18,284 bases of DNA from assembly GCA_002340765.1 (NCBI GenBank), contig DDMS01000019.1, positions 25,890-44,173 on the forward strand, read 5' to 3'. The notes under the pieces are model-generated. The model saw only the letters and a program-made list of their open reading frames with translations. It made no database searches and was not told the DNA's origin. Both the position numbers and the translations under genes were made by a program. Below, in pieces: positions 17,061 through 18,284 of the stretch. The DNA is from Flavobacteriaceae bacterium UBA2540. Its GTDB lineage: Bacteria > Bacteroidota > Bacteroidia > Flavobacteriales > Flavobacteriaceae. Positions within the stretch are counted from its first letter, which is position 1. Each line of letters opens with the position of its first letter.

Positions 17061-17669
17061 CTACAAAACCTTAATAGTACAACCAATCGCTTTGGTTTCG
17101 GTTTTTTCTATTTTTTTTCCAGCTAACAAAGCATCGACTGCATTTTCAACATATTTTTCAGAAACTACACTTGGGTCTTTTGAACTGTTATCAATAGCAC
17201 CAATATATTCCACTTTCATCGATTTTTTATTTACAATATAAACATGTGGCGTTTTAGAAGCACCAAACTTTGAATATACTTTTTGTCCTTCATCAAACAA
17301 ATACGGAAATGTAAATCCTTTTTCTTTGGCTCGCACTTTCATATCTTCAAAACCATCGCCTTTTGATGCTTTTGGGTCATTTGGATTGATAGCAATTACA
17401 GGAAATCCTTTTGATTTGTATTTGGCATCCAACGCATTGATTCTGTCTTCATTTGCTACAGAATAGGGACACATATTGCACGTAAAAATGATGATAAATC
17501 CTTTTGCTTTTTTATAATCTGACAATTTGACTATTTTGTCATCGATATTTTTTAGGGAAAAATCTTCAATGGTATCTCCAATTTTGTACCCATTTTCTGT
17601 GCGAGTAGAAAATGCTGTGGTCATCAAAATTAGCATTGCTAAAATCAGGGTGCTTTTAATTGTTTTCAT
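17061..17669 (-). CDS. Exported thioredoxin-fold redoxin (AhpC/TSA-like)
   Basis: This 202-residue protein has a signal peptide (about 1-20, then STRTENG) and a thioredoxin/redoxin domain at about 26-185. The active-site pair is C64 and C67 in FTCNMCPYS, and the cis-proline is P141 in KTPHVYIV. After the fold, the C-terminus carries a third cysteine, C197, in KAIGCTIKVL, which I recall as a recurring ending in this family; its role is unknown and could be redox relay or metal binding. As a periplasmic thiol protein it could reduce disulfides or peroxides, but the sequence does not decide which. It starts 6 bp after the TlpA-like lipoprotein gene, so the two are probably co-transcribed. Confidence 0.88.
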   Translation of the reverse strand: MKTIKSTLILAMLILMTTAFSTRTENGYKIGDTIEDFSLKNIDDKIVKLSDYKKAKGFIIIFTCNMCPYSVANEDRINALDAKYKSKGFPVIAINPNDPKASKGDGFEDMKVRAKEKGFTFPYLFDEGQKVYSKFGASKTPHVYIVNKKSMKVEYIGAIDNSSKDPSVVSEKYVENAVDALLAGKKIEKTETKAIGCTIKVL

Positions 17670-17675
17670 AAAAAA

Positions 17676-18197
17676 TTAATTTAAAAATTGTTTTAATTCG
17701 TTTTCAAGTGTTTCATAATCAAAAGTTTGTTCATAAAACTTTCTTTTATTTTTATGGTAAATCAATGTTGCTGGCAAGGCTCCACTCCAAGTTGCATCAA
17801 TGGCTTTTATCCAAATATCTTCGTTAAAATCGTCCAACAAAACCACTTCTGATTGAATATTATTTTTATTGATAAATGGAATTAATTTTGTTGAAACCTG
17901 TTTTGGAAAATCCAAACTGACCAACAAAACTTCCACATTTTTACTTTTATATTCGGATCCTATTTTTTCAAAATAAGGCAACTCTTTTACACAAGGTGCA
18001 CACCAAGTAGCCCAAAAATTCACCACATATATTTTATCATCCTGCTTTTCTAACAAAGGTTTTAATTGCTCATAATTCAAACTTTTAACGGTAGCAATTT
18101 TTGCAATTTCCTTGGTTAAAGCCTCTTTCGGAATCTCTTTTTTGCATGAAAAAAGAAATACGGCTATGAGTGTAAATGAAATAAGTTTTTGTACCAT
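17676..18197 (-). CDS. TlpA-like thioredoxin-fold lipoprotein
   Basis: This 173-residue protein begins with a lipoprotein signal ending in the lipobox LFSC, so C18 should be lipid-modified and anchor it to a membrane facing the periplasm. The thioredoxin-like domain spans about 40-172. The redox pair is C66 and C69 in FWATWCAPCVKELP, the usual TlpA/ResA form, and the cis-proline is P142 in GALPATLIY. TlpA/ResA proteins reduce disulfides in exported proteins, for example cytochrome c apoproteins, but no cytochrome maturation genes are nearby, so the client is unknown. ATG at 18197 is supported by the complete signal peptide. The redoxin gene follows after 6 bp. Confidence 0.92.
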   Translation of the reverse strand: MVQKLISFTLIAVFLFSCKKEIPKEALTKEIAKIATVKSLNYEQLKPLLEKQDDKIYVVNFWATWCAPCVKELPYFEKIGSEYKSKNVEVLLVSLDFPKQVSTKLIPFINKNNIQSEVVLLDDFNEDIWIKAIDATWSGALPATLIYHKNKRKFYEQTFDYETLENELKQFLN

Positions 18198-18252
18198 TAA
18201 ATAAATATAGTTTTTTTAAAAATAGCGAAAAAATAATTAACTGATTCTTAAC

Positions 18253-18284
18253 AAAAAACCTCATAAGCAGCAACTTATGAGGTT
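18253..18284. terminator. Terminator hairpin at the window edge
   Basis: AACCTCATAAG (18257-18267) pairs perfectly with CTTATGAGGTT (18274-18284) around a 6-base loop. Six A residues at 18253-18258 precede and overlap the stem, so on the minus strand the hairpin is followed by a T run. It should end a minus-strand gene lying beyond the window. The plus-strand side is cut off, so it may be bidirectional. Confidence 0.8.

Overview
This window looks like a chromosomal core region of a member of the Flavobacteriaceae (Bacteroidota), plausibly near Polaribacter or Tenacibaculum. The evidence is the low G+C content, the family-typical protein set (TamB, LptD, a SPOR-like amidase and an MCE protein of Bacteroidota type) and promoter-like boxes of the Bacteroidota TAnnTTTG type. 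I see no mobile element, phage, CRISPR array, tRNA or rRNA. No gap between genes exceeds about 170 bases.

Region 1 (1-4025, minus strand) reads from right to left: a periplasmic N-acetylmuramoyl-L-alanine amidase, a single-MCE-domain lipid-transport protein, a membrane protein with two 4Fe-4S clusters, and a CCG-domain redox protein cut by the window edge. The spacings (54, 17 and 88 bp) suggest one transcription unit. The cut protein lacks most of the cysteines expected in its first CCG motif.

Region 2 (4117-7293, plus strand) diverges from region 1. It holds lptD, which ends LPS transport at the outer membrane and has only a TTG start, then ridA. A bidirectional terminator hairpin (7298-7331) separates ridA from region 3.

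Region 3 (7355-13959, minus strand) holds a glycolytic pair, pfkA then gapA, and a large tamB-family gene upstream of them that also lacks an ATG start. Region 4 (14129-17011, plus strand) diverges from tamB and holds tsaD (tRNA t6A modification), followed after 3 bp by an LtaS/MdoB-type membrane sulfatase-fold transferase. Region 5 (17061-18197, minus strand) is a pair of exported thioredoxin-fold proteins, a TlpA-like lipoprotein and a redoxin. A terminator hairpin closes the window.

The theme is envelope building (LptD, TamB, MCE protein, amidase, LtaS-like enzyme) with housekeeping metabolism in between. I do not see a clear undescribed system. The items most worth a second look are the redox pair joined to the MCE gene, with its cysteine-poor CCG domain, and the two divergent promoter regions serving genes without ATG starts.
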